Counted from the first letter of the stretch, positions 23,505 to 33,005 are shown. The stretch: 64,000 nt of DNA from Agrococcus jenensis (GCF_003752465.1 NZ_RKHJ01000001.1:2604001-2668000); one strand, 5' to 3'. The notes: generated by a model not told the origin, from the sequence alone. Numbers and translations: made by a program.

Positions 23505-25224
23505 TCAGAAGGGGGCTGGTGGCCCGAGCACCTGCGAGACCGCGGCAGTCCAGACGCCGAGGGGATCGGGTGGCAGGGGCGGCGGCGACGCGTCGGGATC
23601 CGGTGGGAGCCCCGCGAGCATCCGGTCGCGGTCGGCAGCCATGCGCTCGACCGCCTCCTGCGTGCGGCGGCGGCGCTCCGCGCGCGTCGCCGTCGACGGC
23701 GGGCTGCGCCGCGGCATGTCGGTGAAGACGGGCCCGATCGGCTCGGGCACGTCCGTGATGACCCGCCCGATCGGTGAGGTCCACTCGAACACGCCGCCGG
23801 GCAGCTGTCGCACCGCCCAGCGGGAGTCGTGCTTGAGGGTGTGGCAGCTGCGGCAGAGGTGACCGAGGTTGCCGAGCGTCGTCGTGCCGCCCTTCGCCCA
23901 GTCGATGGTGTGGTCGACATCGGAGCGGAGCGCTGGCCTGGCGCAGCCGGGGCCGCGGCAGCCGCCGTCGCGGGCCTGCAGCCAGAGCCTCTGCAGCCGC
24001 GGCACGCGGTAGGTGTCGACCGTGACCGCGACGCCGGTGACGGGGTCGGTGAACAGCCGCTCCCAGACCGACGCTGTGCCGGCGATGCGGCGGGCCGTGT
24101 CTCGGTCGACGAGCACCTTGCCGTCGAGCGCTGCCGGGAAGTCGAGCGCCCGCACCGCGGGGTCCTGCTCGTCGTCGTCGAGCAGCGTCGTCGCAGGGAT
24201 GAGGATCGAGACGTGCGCCGTGATCGGCGAGACGCCATGGAGGTCCTCGGGGACGACGCCGGCGAGCAGGAGCTCCTGGAACGCGTCGGCGCGGAACTGG
24301 TCGAACGTGCGCGGGTCATCCTTCGGCTTGCCGCGCGCCGCCTGCGTGAGCCGGTCGAGGATCGCCGTCCCCTCGAGCGTCGGCACCCTCGCGACCACGT
24401 CGGACATCCCGTCGCCCGCATCGAACAGCTCGACCCGCCGCTGCTGCCTGGCAGCGTCGTGGCGCACCTGCAGCGGCTCGCTCAGCACCTCGTTCACGAT
24501 CCGCTTCGCGCGCGCCCGCAGCTCGCTCGTGCTCGAGCGCTCCGCGACCGCCACGAGCGCCTCGACCACGCGCGCCCGCTGCCCGGCATCCACACCAGGG
24601 TCCAGCCGCGCCGCGCGCGTCTCGGACTCGATCACCCGGAGGTGCGCGGTGGTGATCCGTCCTGCGGAGGCCGCCTCGTGCGCCGCCGGCAGCTCCGTGA
24701 CGATCGTCCACGCCTGGGTCATCCGCTGCTGCATCCCGCCAGTCGTGAGGCCGACCTCGACCGCGGCGAACGACGCGAGCTCCTTGACCTTCGGGCCGGC
24801 GTCACCGGGCAGGTCGAGCACCCGCTGCATGTGCTCGGCCATGAGCGCACGACGCGAGCTCCTTGACCTTCGGGCCGGCGTCACCGGGCAGGTCGAGCAC
24901 CCGCTGCATGTGCTCGGCCATGAGCGCACGACGCGACCCCTCGACCCGCGCCGACTGCGTCTCGAGCGCCCGCATGCGCGTCGCGAACTCGTCGTCGAGC
25001 CGCTGCCGCTCCTGCGCCGGCGACTCCGGCTCCCGCCGCAGCGGCGGCAGGTCGGCACCCGCCTCGACCTCGTCGGGCGTCATCGCCAGGATGCGCTGCG
25101 TCAGCTCGAGGTCGAACGCGTCGAGCGATGCCTGCAACTCGTCGGCGGTCTGCCCATAGGGGTCGAGCGCACCCGCGCGGACGGCTGCGATGTAGCCCTC
25201 TGCGTCGATGCCCCAGTCGTCCAT
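23505..25224 (-). pseudogene. HNH endonuclease (DUF222) gene frameshifted by a 79-bp tandem duplication
   Basis: The gene starts at ATG 25224 (MDDWGIDAEGYIAAVRAG) and would encode the DUF222-HNH family found in many copies in Actinobacteria: a long helical N-terminal DUF222 part and a C-terminal HNH nuclease with GCRGPGCARP, SDVDHTIDWAKGG and LCRSCHTLKH. A perfect 79-bp duplication at 24771-24928 shifts the frame, so the first frame stops at 24802 after about 140 residues while the remaining domain continues in another frame to 23505. Removing one copy restores an uninterrupted 546-codon gene exactly. The HNH residues are intact, so inactivation looks recent, or is reversible, or is an assembly error. 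Confidence 0.85.
24771..24936. repeat. Perfect 79-bp tandem duplication inside the HNH gene
   Basis: Bases 24771-24849 and 24850-24928 are identical, and the next eight bases (24929-24936, CGACGCGA) repeat the first eight of the unit. The duplication is therefore bounded by an 8-bp direct repeat, as expected from replication slippage or short-homology recombination. The unit length is not a multiple of three, so the copy number decides whether the HNH gene is in frame. Confidence 0.95.
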
Positions 25225-25297
25225 GTGCGCATCACACCATGGGCCACTGACATGGCACCCCTGCTGTGGACACGTGCGGCCGCGGCAGGTCGAATGT

Positions 25298-26119
25298 CTA
25301 CGGCTGCGCGAACCTCGGTCGCTGCTCCCCCGCCCGGACGGCGATGGCGAGGCGGTTGCCGGCGGGCGGCAGCGGGCAGTTGAAGAGGTCGCTCATCGCG
25401 CAGGGCGGCACGATCGCCCGGTTGAAGTCGAGCACGACGGTGCCGTCGTGGCGCGGCTTCACGAAGAGGAAGCGGCCGACGTCGTAGGTCTCGTCTCCGG
25501 TCGTGGCGTCGGCGAAGACGATCTGCAGGCTGTCGCCGTCGGGCAGCGCGAGCAGCTCGATCTCGGCGCCCTCGTGCTCGAAGCGGATGCGTCCGGGCGA
25601 GACCGCCTGGCGCAGCGAGCCGCCGCGCGACTTCTCGTACTCGAAGCCCACACCGCCCTCCACGGCCTCGAACGTGCCCTGCTTCACCCACGCGGGGTCG
25701 TACGGGTAGGCGTCGATGCCCTCGAAGCCACGCTCCTCGGCAGCGTCGGCGTCCCACACCTGCAGCGCGAAGCGACCGTGGAAGTCGGGACCGATCGCGA
25801 ACGCCGTGCGGCGGTCGTCGAACCGCACCGAGCTCGGCGTCATCGAGTCGTGGCCGTAGACGATGGCAGCCCCGTCCACCACCTGGCCGTCGACGCTGAT
25901 GTCGTCTGCGGCATCCGCCGAGACCTGCAGCCCGTCGCCGGCGGGCGACGCCGCCCACGTGCCGGGCACGCCCTCGACGGTCGTGGGCTCGGAGATCCAG
26001 GCGGTCGCGACGAGCGCGAGCGACCCCTGCGGGGCGCGCACGCTCTGCTCGCGCTTGCGTCGGAATGCCTCGTGCTGCGCGATGGCGTCGTCAGGCGCCG
26101 TCTGGGCCGTGTCGCTCAT
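25298..26119 (-). CDS. DUF1684 domain-containing protein
   Basis: A 273-residue cytosolic protein of the DUF1684 family. The family hallmarks are the near-C-terminal DFNRAIVPPCAMSDLFNCPLPP with two conserved cysteines and NRL motif, and the central GRFLFVKP. Its biochemical function is not known. The ATG at 26119 lies seven bases below a TAGGCT box, indicating a leaderless transcript; the divergent LLM-class oxidoreductase starts 70 bases away. The 73-bp space to the HNH gene shows nothing notable. Confidence 0.82.
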   Translation of the reverse strand: MSDTAQTAPDDAIAQHEAFRRKREQSVRAPQGSLALVATAWISEPTTVEGVPGTWAASPAGDGLQVSADAADDISVDGQVVDGAAIVYGHDSMTPSSVRFDDRRTAFAIGPDFHGRFALQVWDADAAEERGFEGIDAYPYDPAWVKQGTFEAVEGGVGFEYEKSRGGSLRQAVSPGRIRFEHEGAEIELLALPDGDSLQIVFADATTGDETYDVGRFLFVKPRHDGTVVLDFNRAIVPPCAMSDLFNCPLPPAGNRLAIAVRAGEQRPRFAQP

Positions 26120-26189
26120 GCACCCCAGCCTAAACGAGCGCCGCCGGGCCGACAGCGCACGCGTGGGTGCCGCATCGTACATTCGACGC

Positions 26190-27026
26190 ATGCACCAAGC
26201 CCCGACGCTCGGCCTCATCATCCCGCCCGACCAGCCGCCGGAGCGCTTCATCGCGGTCGCCCGCGCCGCCGACCAGGCGGGCGTCGACGAGGTCTGGCTG
26301 TGGGAGGACTGCTTCGGGCAGTCCGGCACGTCGACCGCCGCCGCCGTGCTCGCCGCGACCGAGCGCATCCGCGTCGGCATCGGCCTCATGCCCGTCCCGC
26401 TGCGCAACGTCGCGCTGACCGCGATGGAGATCGCGACGCTCGGGCGGATGTTCCCCGGCCGCCTGCTGCCCGGCATCGGCCACGGCGTGCTCGAGTGGAT
26501 GGCGCAGGCGGGTGTGCGCGCGCAGTCGCCGCTCACGCTGCTCGCCGAGCAGGCCACGGCGCTGCGGACGCTGCTCGCCGGCGACGAGCTGAGCGTCGAG
26601 GGCCGCTACGTGCGGCTCGACAGTGTGCGGCTGCGCTGGCTGCCCGAGCCGGTCCCGCCGCTGCTCATCGGCGGTGGCAAGCCCAAGACGCTCGGCCTCG
26701 CGGGCGAGCTCGGCGACGGCGTCATCCTCGCCGGCGATCTCACCCCCGACGCCGATCGCTCGGTGACGCGCGACGCCATCCAGGTCGTGCGCGAGGCCCG
26801 GGCCGCGGCGGGGCTCCGTGGCGCGTTCGACGTCGTCCAGTTCGCGGGCATCCGGTCGGATGCGTCGGCCGACGAGGTCTCGTCCTTCGCCGCCGCCCTC
26901 GGCGAGCTGGGCGTGACGAGCGTGCCGCTCATCGCGCTCGGTCCCGACGGCGCGCCGGAAGCCGGTGACGGCATCCTGCAGCTCGCGGCGACGATCGGTG
27001 GCGCGGCGCGCGCGCAGGCCCGCTAG
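26190..27026 (+). CDS. LLM class flavin-dependent oxidoreductase
   Basis: A 278-residue luciferase-like monooxygenase-fold protein, which in Actinobacteria usually uses reduced FMN or coenzyme F420. Visible features are the N-terminal TLGLIIPPDQPPE strand, LPGIGHGVLEWMAQAGV, and the C-terminal phosphate-binding PPLLIGGGKPKTLGLAGELGDGVI. The substrate cannot be predicted. The ATG at 26190 lies six bases below a TACATT box (leaderless). Its TAG shares bases with the stop of the converging aldolase-like gene in a palindromic CTAG. Confidence 0.85.
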   Translation: MHQAPTLGLIIPPDQPPERFIAVARAADQAGVDEVWLWEDCFGQSGTSTAAAVLAATERIRVGIGLMPVPLRNVALTAMEIATLGRMFPGRLLPGIGHGVLEWMAQAGVRAQSPLTLLAEQATALRTLLAGDELSVEGRYVRLDSVRLRWLPEPVPPLLIGGGKPKTLGLAGELGDGVILAGDLTPDADRSVTRDAIQVVREARAAAGLRGAFDVVQFAGIRSDASADEVSSFAAALGELGVTSVPLIALGPDGAPEAGDGILQLAATIGGAARAQAR

Positions 27027-28099
27027 CTGTTGCGGCCGCGCGCCGCGACGCGCCACCTGGCCGCGGGCTGGGCGTCGGTGCCGTGGTGGTGCACCGCGAG
27101 CTCGTCGACGAGGTTGACCGCGGTGCACACGTGGTTGGGCACGACCCGCACGATGCTGCCGAGCGCGGGCAGCGCCTCGTCGCCCATGTCGACGACGGCG
27201 TGGTGCTCGCTCAGCAGCACGATGCGCGCGTCGGGGTGGTCGAGCAGCCGCCCGTGACCGGTGGCCCACGCCGGGCGGTCGGCGCCCAGCACCTTCGAGC
27301 CGGCGTCGAGCACGAGCCGACCGCCGGCGTGCGAGACGACCGTCGCGTGACAGGTGAGGGCGAGGTCGGTCGCCGGCATGCTGCCGAGCTCCCACTGCTG
27401 CGCATCGCCCAGCACGCCGACCCCCGGTCGCAGCTCGGTGACCGGCGAGTCGATCGCGAGCGCGGCGTCGAAGCTCGGCGTGGAGCCGCCCGAGACCACG
27501 CGCGGCGCGATGCCCGCATCGTGCATCGTCGCGACGGCGACCGTGAGCGCCTGCGCCTCGTCGAGGGCAGCGCGCTCCCTGGCACCGGGCGCGTAGGCGT
27601 GGCCGGGGAACGCGAAGACGCCCTCGACGTCGAAGCCGGCGCGCGCGGCGGCGATCGCGACGTCGGCCCCGGCCGTCGGGTCGCATCCGGACCGATGGTG
27701 GCCCGCGTCGATCTCGACGCGCACGGCGACGCGACCGGCGAGGCCCCCGCGCGTCAGGCGCCGGACCCCCTCGACCGAGTCGACGCCGATGGCGACGTTG
27801 GCGCCGACCGCGGCGAGGTGGCTGAGCCGCGCTGCGCGGTCCGCGTCGACCCAGAGCGGGTAGGCGATGAAGAGGTCGTCGAGCCCGGCGGCCGCGAAGA
27901 CCTCGGCCTCCCCCACCGTCGCCACCGTGAGTCCGACGGCGCCGGCGGCCAGCTGCATCCGCCCGATCTCGATGCACTTGTGGGTCTTGGCGTGCGGCCG
28001 CAGCGCGAGCCCGCGGGCGGTGGCGGCGTCGGCGGTGCGGGCGATGTTCGCCTGCATGCGCTCGAGGTCGACCGAGAGGAACGGCGTGCTCGGGCTCAT
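27023..28099 (-). CDS. D-threonine aldolase/D-serine dehydratase-like PLP enzyme
   Basis: A 358-residue fold-type III PLP enzyme. The N-terminal alanine-racemase-like barrel includes the PLP lysine in LRPHAKTHKCIEIGRMQ, and the C-terminal metal site characteristic of this group is the HxC motif in VPNHVCTAVNLVDEL. Members cleave D-threonine to glycine and acetaldehyde or deaminate D-serine; the specific substrate is undecided. The ATG at 28099 follows a TACGCT box by seven bases (leaderless). It converges on the LLM-class gene with overlapping stop codons. Confidence 0.85.
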   Translation of the reverse strand: MSPSTPFLSVDLERMQANIARTADAATARGLALRPHAKTHKCIEIGRMQLAAGAVGLTVATVGEAEVFAAAGLDDLFIAYPLWVDADRAARLSHLAAVGANVAIGVDSVEGVRRLTRGGLAGRVAVRVEIDAGHHRSGCDPTAGADVAIAAARAGFDVEGVFAFPGHAYAPGARERAALDEAQALTVAVATMHDAGIAPRVVSGGSTPSFDAALAIDSPVTELRPGVGVLGDAQQWELGSMPATDLALTCHATVVSHAGGRLVLDAGSKVLGADRPAWATGHGRLLDHPDARIVLLSEHHAVVDMGDEALPALGSIVRVVPNHVCTAVNLVDELAVHHHGTDAQPAARWRVAARGRNS

Positions 28100-28159
28100 G
28101 CTCCGGAGCGTACCCGCCGACGCGGCCACCAGCGGATGCTCCAGCACGGGTGCACGACG

Positions 28160-30727
28160 TCAGCGCGCCGCCGAGCCGCCGTCCACCCGCTCGGCGATCT
28201 CAGGACCGCCCAGCAGCTCGAGCAGCGCGTCCTGGTACGCGGGCACCCGGAAGTAGTCGTTGTGCGTGACGACCACCGGCGGATCGATCGTCCGGTCGAT
28301 CTCCTGGGCGTAGCGGTCGATGGCGTTCTCGTAGGTCGTCTCCCCTCGGCGCAGGCTCGTGCGCCCCGCCACCGCCGGGAAGCCGAGGTAGTCGCTCAGC
28401 CGCCACAGGTTGATCCACGGCACCCCGTCGCCCGGCAGCAGCGCACCGCCGAGCCGGGTCATCGACGGCTGTGACGGGGGCGCGTCCCACGCGCGGTCGT
28501 CGTCGAGCGCATCCATCGACCACGGGTCGCGCTTCCACGGACGCGGCCCTCGCGCGGGGTAGGTGCCGAGCACCGCCGGCCCGACGAGCTCGGGCATCAG
28601 CCGACCGAAGTAGGTGCGCAGCTGTGAGCCGAAGGTGAGCAGCGCGACGCGGTCGACCACCGTCGGGTCGCGCGTGGTCGCCCCCAGCAGCCCGAGGGCC
28701 GAGACCGCGATCACGGCGCCCATGCTGTGCGCGGCGAGCACCGCGCGCCGCTCGGGGTGCTCGCAGAGCCACTCGTCGAGCTCCTGCGCGATGTCGGGCA
28801 CCGCGTGCTCGGCGTAGCACGGCGGGCCGAACGGCTGGGCCGTGCGCGGCAGGTAGCAGGTGACGTCCCAGACGATCGCGAGCAGTCCGGGCTTCCGCAG
28901 CAGCACCCCGAGCGCCACGACCGCCGCGAGCGCTACGCCCACCACCGTGAGCGACCAGGTGGTGAGCACGAGGATGTCGGCGACGCGGATGCCGAGCACC
29001 CTGGCCGTGCCGCTCGCGACACCGGGCAGGGGCGCCTGCCACAGCATGCCGGCCCAGACCCACGTCAGCGCGAGGCCGATCGCCACCGCCATCAGCGTGG
29101 CGATGATCCCGGTCGCCGGCTCGATGAGATGGATGAACGCGGCACGTCGGCGGTCGCGCTCGAGCCGTGCGCGGAGCGGGTCGTCCTCGTCCTGCACGAG
29201 CCACGTCTTCGCACGGTCGGCGAGCAGCTTCCGCGGGATGAGGAAGGTCACGAGCACGGCGACGCTCAGCAGCAGCGCGACCGCGATCATCCCACCGAGG
29301 GCGAGGAAGACATCCGGCACGTGGAGTCCCGTGCGGGTCGCGGCACCGGCGACCAGCGCTGCCGGGCCGCCCCATCCCGCGACGACGATCGTGGTCAGCG
29401 CGATGACGGCCGAGCTCGTCAGCACGCCCACCGTGAGCGACAGCAGCATGAACACCGCCGGCGTGGAGCCGAGCCACGCGGTGCCGGCGCGGGAGCCGCG
29501 AGGCCGCCACGCGACGCCCGAGAGCGCGAGCACCCCGCCGAGCGTGATGATGAGGAGCGGGGGCAGCTCGTCGCCGGCGAGGCCGTCGGTCGACGACAAG
29601 TCGGGCGCCGACGGGAGCACGAGCAGCACGAGCAGCAGCGCGAAGCAGAGCATCGCGAGCACGAGGAGCCCCTGCGCGAGCCACGCGCTCCACCGGGGGC
29701 CCTCCGGCGCGCTCGGCGTGATCGTCATGGTGGGCAGGATCGCCGCCGCGACGGCCGAGAGCACCAGGAGCACGACGGCCGCCCAGAAGAGGATCGCGGG
29801 GAAGCCGGGCGACGCATCCAGCACCACGAGATTCCACGACACCTGCGCTGTCGTGAGCGCGGTCGCGGCCGCGAAGTGCACGAGCGCGAGGTGGGCCGTG
29901 GTGCGGTTCGACCAGAACGCCGGCTGCGCGAGCACGGCGCGACGATCGGGCGCCGCCGGGCTTCCCTCGGCGCTGGCGTTGGCCTTGGCCTTCGCCGCCT
30001 CCATGGCCTCCCTGGCCTTGGCACCGGCTGCGGTCTCGTGGGTGTGCAGGGTGTCGTACCGCATGCGCGCGATGCGCGCGAAGAGCACGAGCAGCGCGAC
30101 GCCCAGCACCGGGACGATCGCCAGCAGCGCGAGCACGCGACTGGGCGTGAGCAGCGCGGCAAGCCCTGGCGTCGATGCCACCGCGCTCCCGAGCAGGTCG
30201 GACGGCCAGGCCGAGCAGTGGCCCCCGATCGAGCACTGCAGCGCGATGAGGTCGACGGCGACGGTCACGGCGGTCGTCGTGAACAGCAGGGTGAGCACGA
30301 ACCCGAAGAGCCGCGCCGCCGCCGCGGTGATGTTCGCTCGGAGGCGGGTGGCGCCGGTGTCGCTGTCATGGGGCAGGCGCCGCGTCCACATGGCGCCGTT
30401 GCCGATGCTGAACGGGAGGGCGAGCACCTGGAAGGCGAGCGCGATGGAGCGGCTCGCCGTGCGCTTGGCCGTCTGCGACCGCACGAGCCCACCCCACGAG
30501 TACGCCTCGCGCCGGATCCCCGCGGGGATGTGCCCGCGTGCGCGATCCGGAGGGTTCTGCCTCGGTGCAGCCAGCCAGAACGCGGCCTTGTCGTCACCGC
30601 GCAGGCACTGGATGTCGTCCTGCGGCAGGTCGAGCAGCGCGGCGGGGGTCGTGTTGTTGACGCCGTGCACCCGCAGCTCGAGCACGCGCGGCTCACTCGC
30701 GGCCGCCGCATCCACCAGGTCTGACAT
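28160..30727 (-). CDS. Large polytopic membrane protein with split alpha/beta hydrolase domain
   Basis: An 855-residue protein. Residues 15-30 (LELRVHGVNNTTPAALLDL) look like the first strand and oxyanion-hole region of an alpha/beta hydrolase; residues about 115-630 contain roughly ten hydrophobic helices; and the C-terminal 200 residues carry a nucleophile elbow AAHSMGAVIA (Ser near 668) and a possible catalytic His in VVVTHNDYF (near 822). The hydrolase fold thus seems to be interrupted by the membrane region. It is probably a membrane esterase or lipase with a cytoplasmic active site; the substrate is unknown. The ATG at 30727 follows GGGGGA; an ATG further out lacks a binding site. Confidence 0.7.
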   Translation of the reverse strand: MSDLVDAAAASEPRVLELRVHGVNNTTPAALLDLPQDDIQCLRGDDKAAFWLAAPRQNPPDRARGHIPAGIRREAYSWGGLVRSQTAKRTASRSIALAFQVLALPFSIGNGAMWTRRLPHDSDTGATRLRANITAAAARLFGFVLTLLFTTTAVTVAVDLIALQCSIGGHCSAWPSDLLGSAVASTPGLAALLTPSRVLALLAIVPVLGVALLVLFARIARMRYDTLHTHETAAGAKAREAMEAAKAKANASAEGSPAAPDRRAVLAQPAFWSNRTTAHLALVHFAAATALTTAQVSWNLVVLDASPGFPAILFWAAVVLLVLSAVAAAILPTMTITPSAPEGPRWSAWLAQGLLVLAMLCFALLLVLLVLPSAPDLSSTDGLAGDELPPLLIITLGGVLALSGVAWRPRGSRAGTAWLGSTPAVFMLLSLTVGVLTSSAVIALTTIVVAGWGGPAALVAGAATRTGLHVPDVFLALGGMIAVALLLSVAVLVTFLIPRKLLADRAKTWLVQDEDDPLRARLERDRRRAAFIHLIEPATGIIATLMAVAIGLALTWVWAGMLWQAPLPGVASGTARVLGIRVADILVLTTWSLTVVGVALAAVVALGVLLRKPGLLAIVWDVTCYLPRTAQPFGPPCYAEHAVPDIAQELDEWLCEHPERRAVLAAHSMGAVIAVSALGLLGATTRDPTVVDRVALLTFGSQLRTYFGRLMPELVGPAVLGTYPARGPRPWKRDPWSMDALDDDRAWDAPPSQPSMTRLGGALLPGDGVPWINLWRLSDYLGFPAVAGRTSLRRGETTYENAIDRYAQEIDRTIDPPVVVTHNDYFRVPAYQDALLELLGGPEIAERVDGGSAAR

Positions 30728-30860
30728 GGCGTCCCCCGTCGTGCACGATGACCCCGTGCGCACTGTACGCCCGAGCTCCGCGGCGCAGAAGTGCCCAGTT
30801 CCGACGCTCACGACCGGTGCGATGGCGGCCTGCCTGCCCTCGGTCGCCTAGCCTGGAACG

Positions 30861-32204
30861 ATGACCAGCGAGCATGGACGGGCGACGACCACGGCAGGCC
30901 ACGAGGCTCCGAGCAAGCTCAAGCGCGGCATCACGGGGCCGCTGCTGTTCGTCTTCATCCTCGGCGACGTGCTGGGCGCCGGCGTCTACGCGCTCACCGG
31001 CGAGCTCTCGGCCGAGGTCGGGGGCGCCATGTGGCTGCCGCTGCTGCTCGCGCTTCTGCTCGCGCTGCTGACCGCCGGGTCGTACGCCGAGCTCGTGACG
31101 AAGCATCCGCGTGCCGGCGGTGCAGCCGTCTTCGCGCAGCGCGCCTTCGGCAGCCCGATCGTCTCGTTCCTCGTCGGCTTCTGCATGCTCGCCGCCGGCG
31201 TCGTCAGCGCGGCCGGGCTCGCCCTCGCCTTCGCGGGCGACTACCTCGCGGCGCTCGTGCCCATCGCGCCGGCGATCGCCGCCCCGGTCTTCCTGTTGCT
31301 CGTCGCCGCGCTCAACGCGCGCGGCATCCGGGAGTCGATGGCCGGCAACGTCGTCATGACCATCGTCGAGCTCACCGGGCTGTTGCTCATCATCGTCGCC
31401 GTCGCCTTCATGGTGCTCGGCGGTGGCGGCGATGTGAGCCGCGTCGGCGAGTTCCCGGCCGGTGCGAACCCGGCGCTCGCGACGCTCGCCGCCGCGATCA
31501 TCGCCTACTACTCGTTCGTCGGCTTCGAGACGTCGGCGAACGTCGCGGAGGAGATCAAGGACCCCGCGAAGGTGTACCCGCGCGCGCTCATCGGCTCGCT
31601 GCTCGTGGCCGGCGTGGTCTACCTGCTCGTCGGGCTGGCGAGCGCGATCGCGCTGCCCGCCGACGAGCTCTCGGGCTCGAGCTCGCCGCTGCTCGACGTC
31701 TTCGCAGCGACCGGCGCCCCGCTGCCCGGCTGGGTCTTCAGCGTCATCGCGCTCGTCGCGGTCGCGAACGGTGCGTTGCTGACGATGATCATGGCGAGCC
31801 GCCTCGCATTCGGGATGGCGGAGCAGGGCCTGCTGCCCGCCGTGCTCGGTCGCGTGCTGCCGCGGCGCCGCACCCCGTGGGTCGCCATCCTCGTCACGAC
31901 CGCGATCGCGATCGGCCTCACCTTCGTCGGCGATCTCGGCACCCTCGCCGAGACCGTCGTGCTGCTCCTGCTCTTCGTGTTCCTCAGCACGAACGTGGCG
32001 GTGCTCGTGCTGCGGCGCGAGCGCGTCGAGCACGACCACTTCCGCGTGTGGACCTGGGTGCCCGTGCTCGGCATCGGCTCGTGCGTGCTGCTCCTCACGC
32101 AGCAGGAGCCGCACGTGTGGCTGTTCGGCGGCATCGCCATCGGCGTGGGTCTCGTCGCCTACGCCGTCACGAGGGTCGGCCGGAAGGCCGCGTCGCGCAG
32201 CTGA
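30861..32204 (+). CDS. APC family amino-acid permease
   Basis: A 447-residue transporter with about twelve hydrophobic helices. The APC consensus is visible in GVYALTGELSAEVGGAMWLP on helix 1-2, the TAGSYAELVTKHPRAGGAAVFAQRAFG loop, and YYSFVGFETSANVAEEIKDPAKVYPRAL on helix 6. It probably imports a cationic or neutral amino acid by proton symport; the substrate is not determined. The ATG at 30861 follows a TAGCCT box by six bases, a clear leaderless start. It is a single-gene unit converging on the DUF6338 operon. Confidence 0.88.
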   Translation: MTSEHGRATTTAGHEAPSKLKRGITGPLLFVFILGDVLGAGVYALTGELSAEVGGAMWLPLLLALLLALLTAGSYAELVTKHPRAGGAAVFAQRAFGSPIVSFLVGFCMLAAGVVSAAGLALAFAGDYLAALVPIAPAIAAPVFLLLVAALNARGIRESMAGNVVMTIVELTGLLLIIVAVAFMVLGGGGDVSRVGEFPAGANPALATLAAAIIAYYSFVGFETSANVAEEIKDPAKVYPRALIGSLLVAGVVYLLVGLASAIALPADELSGSSSPLLDVFAATGAPLPGWVFSVIALVAVANGALLTMIMASRLAFGMAEQGLLPAVLGRVLPRRRTPWVAILVTTAIAIGLTFVGDLGTLAETVVLLLLFVFLSTNVAVLVLRRERVEHDHFRVWTWVPVLGIGSCVLLLTQQEPHVWLFGGIAIGVGLVAYAVTRVGRKAASRS

Positions 32205-32217
32205 CGGATCGCGCGGC

Positions 32218-32892
32218 TCACGACGGCGGCGCGGATGCCTTCGCGCGCGGCTCGTACCGCACCTTCAGGAGGCGGACGTCGGCGTACTTCACGACGACGT
32301 ACGCCCAGTACTCCTCCTCCGAGGCCCTGATCGCACCGGCGTCGCGCGACTGCATCCGCGGGCCCTTGAGCACCATCTCCCGCTCCGACGGGGGCTTCCC
32401 GATGGTGAAGTAGTCGACGTAGCCCCAGTACTGGGCTCCCGAGCTGAGCTCGACCTTCACCCACGCGACCTCGTCGCGGGAGAGATCGGCGGAGAAGAGC
32501 GAGTTCCAGAGGTCGCCGTGGCCGATGGGATGCGCGGCGGTGTCACCGCGACGCAGGTAGCGGTCCGCCGCGAGCGCGAGCAGGCACGCGATCACGACCT
32601 CCGCCGTGATGCCGACGACGATGCGCCAGAAGTGATCCCGGGCATACGCGTCGCCGTCGCTCACCCACGCGGCGAGGTCGGGCAGCGCTCCCGGCAGCAC
32701 GAGCGCGACCACCATGAGGATCAGGATCGACGCGGTCGTGAGCACGAGGCTCATGAGCGCGACGCGGCTCGCCTCTCGGAAGCTCGACTGCTCGAGCGAG
32801 GGCCGTCGCCGCTCGCGCAGCATCTCGAAGAGCAGACCGGGGGCGACCAGCCCGAGGAAGGCGTAGACGGTCGCGAACCCCTCGGGGATCAT
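32218..32892 (-). CDS. DUF6338 family membrane protein
   Basis: A 224-residue protein with an N-terminal helix (PEGFATVYAFLGLVAPGLLFEML), two further hydrophobic helices (about residues 44-68 and 91-110), and a soluble C-terminal domain with VAWVKVELSSGAQYWGYVDYF and the EREMVLKGP motif, which marks the DUF6338 family. Function is unknown. Its ATG overlaps the stop of a 38-codon ORF by four bases (ATGA), and that ORF in turn overlaps a 64-codon ORF the same way, so all three are likely made together. Confidence 0.75.
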   Translation of the reverse strand: MIPEGFATVYAFLGLVAPGLLFEMLRERRRPSLEQSSFREASRVALMSLVLTTASILILMVVALVLPGALPDLAAWVSDGDAYARDHFWRIVVGITAEVVIACLLALAADRYLRRGDTAAHPIGHGDLWNSLFSADLSRDEVAWVKVELSSGAQYWGYVDYFTIGKPPSEREMVLKGPRMQSRDAGAIRASEEEYWAYVVVKYADVRLLKVRYEPRAKASAPPS

Positions 32893-33005
32893 CGGCCGCC
32901 GATCGCCTGGCCCGAGCCGGTGCCGTCACCGCCCTTGCCGACGTCCGGCGCTTCCCTGGACGGCTCGGCGCGCTCGTCGGGCGCCCCGTCGCGCGGCGCG
33001 CTCAT
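32889..33005 (-). CDS. 38-residue Gly-rich small protein coupled to DUF6338
   Basis: A tiny ORF starting at ATG 33005 (MSAPRDGAPDERAEPS) and ending DVGKGGDGTGSGQAIGGR. Its start overlaps the stop of the 64-residue ORF and its stop overlaps the start of DUF6338, both as ATGA. The C-terminal pattern D-V-G-K-G-G-D-G-T-G-S-G matches the end of the 64-residue ORF (DIGRGGDGIGTGEARG), which argues that both are real, related peptides rather than spacer. No known family recognised. Confidence 0.55.
   Translation of the reverse strand: MSAPRDGAPDERAEPSREAPDVGKGGDGTGSGQAIGGR

Noticed and set aside
22871..24421. A 516-codon minus-strand frame joining DUF3145 to HNH-overlapping sequence
   Set aside because: The first 340 codons are an off-frame shadow of the HNH gene; the true gene begins at 23398 with its own promoter and ribosome-binding site.
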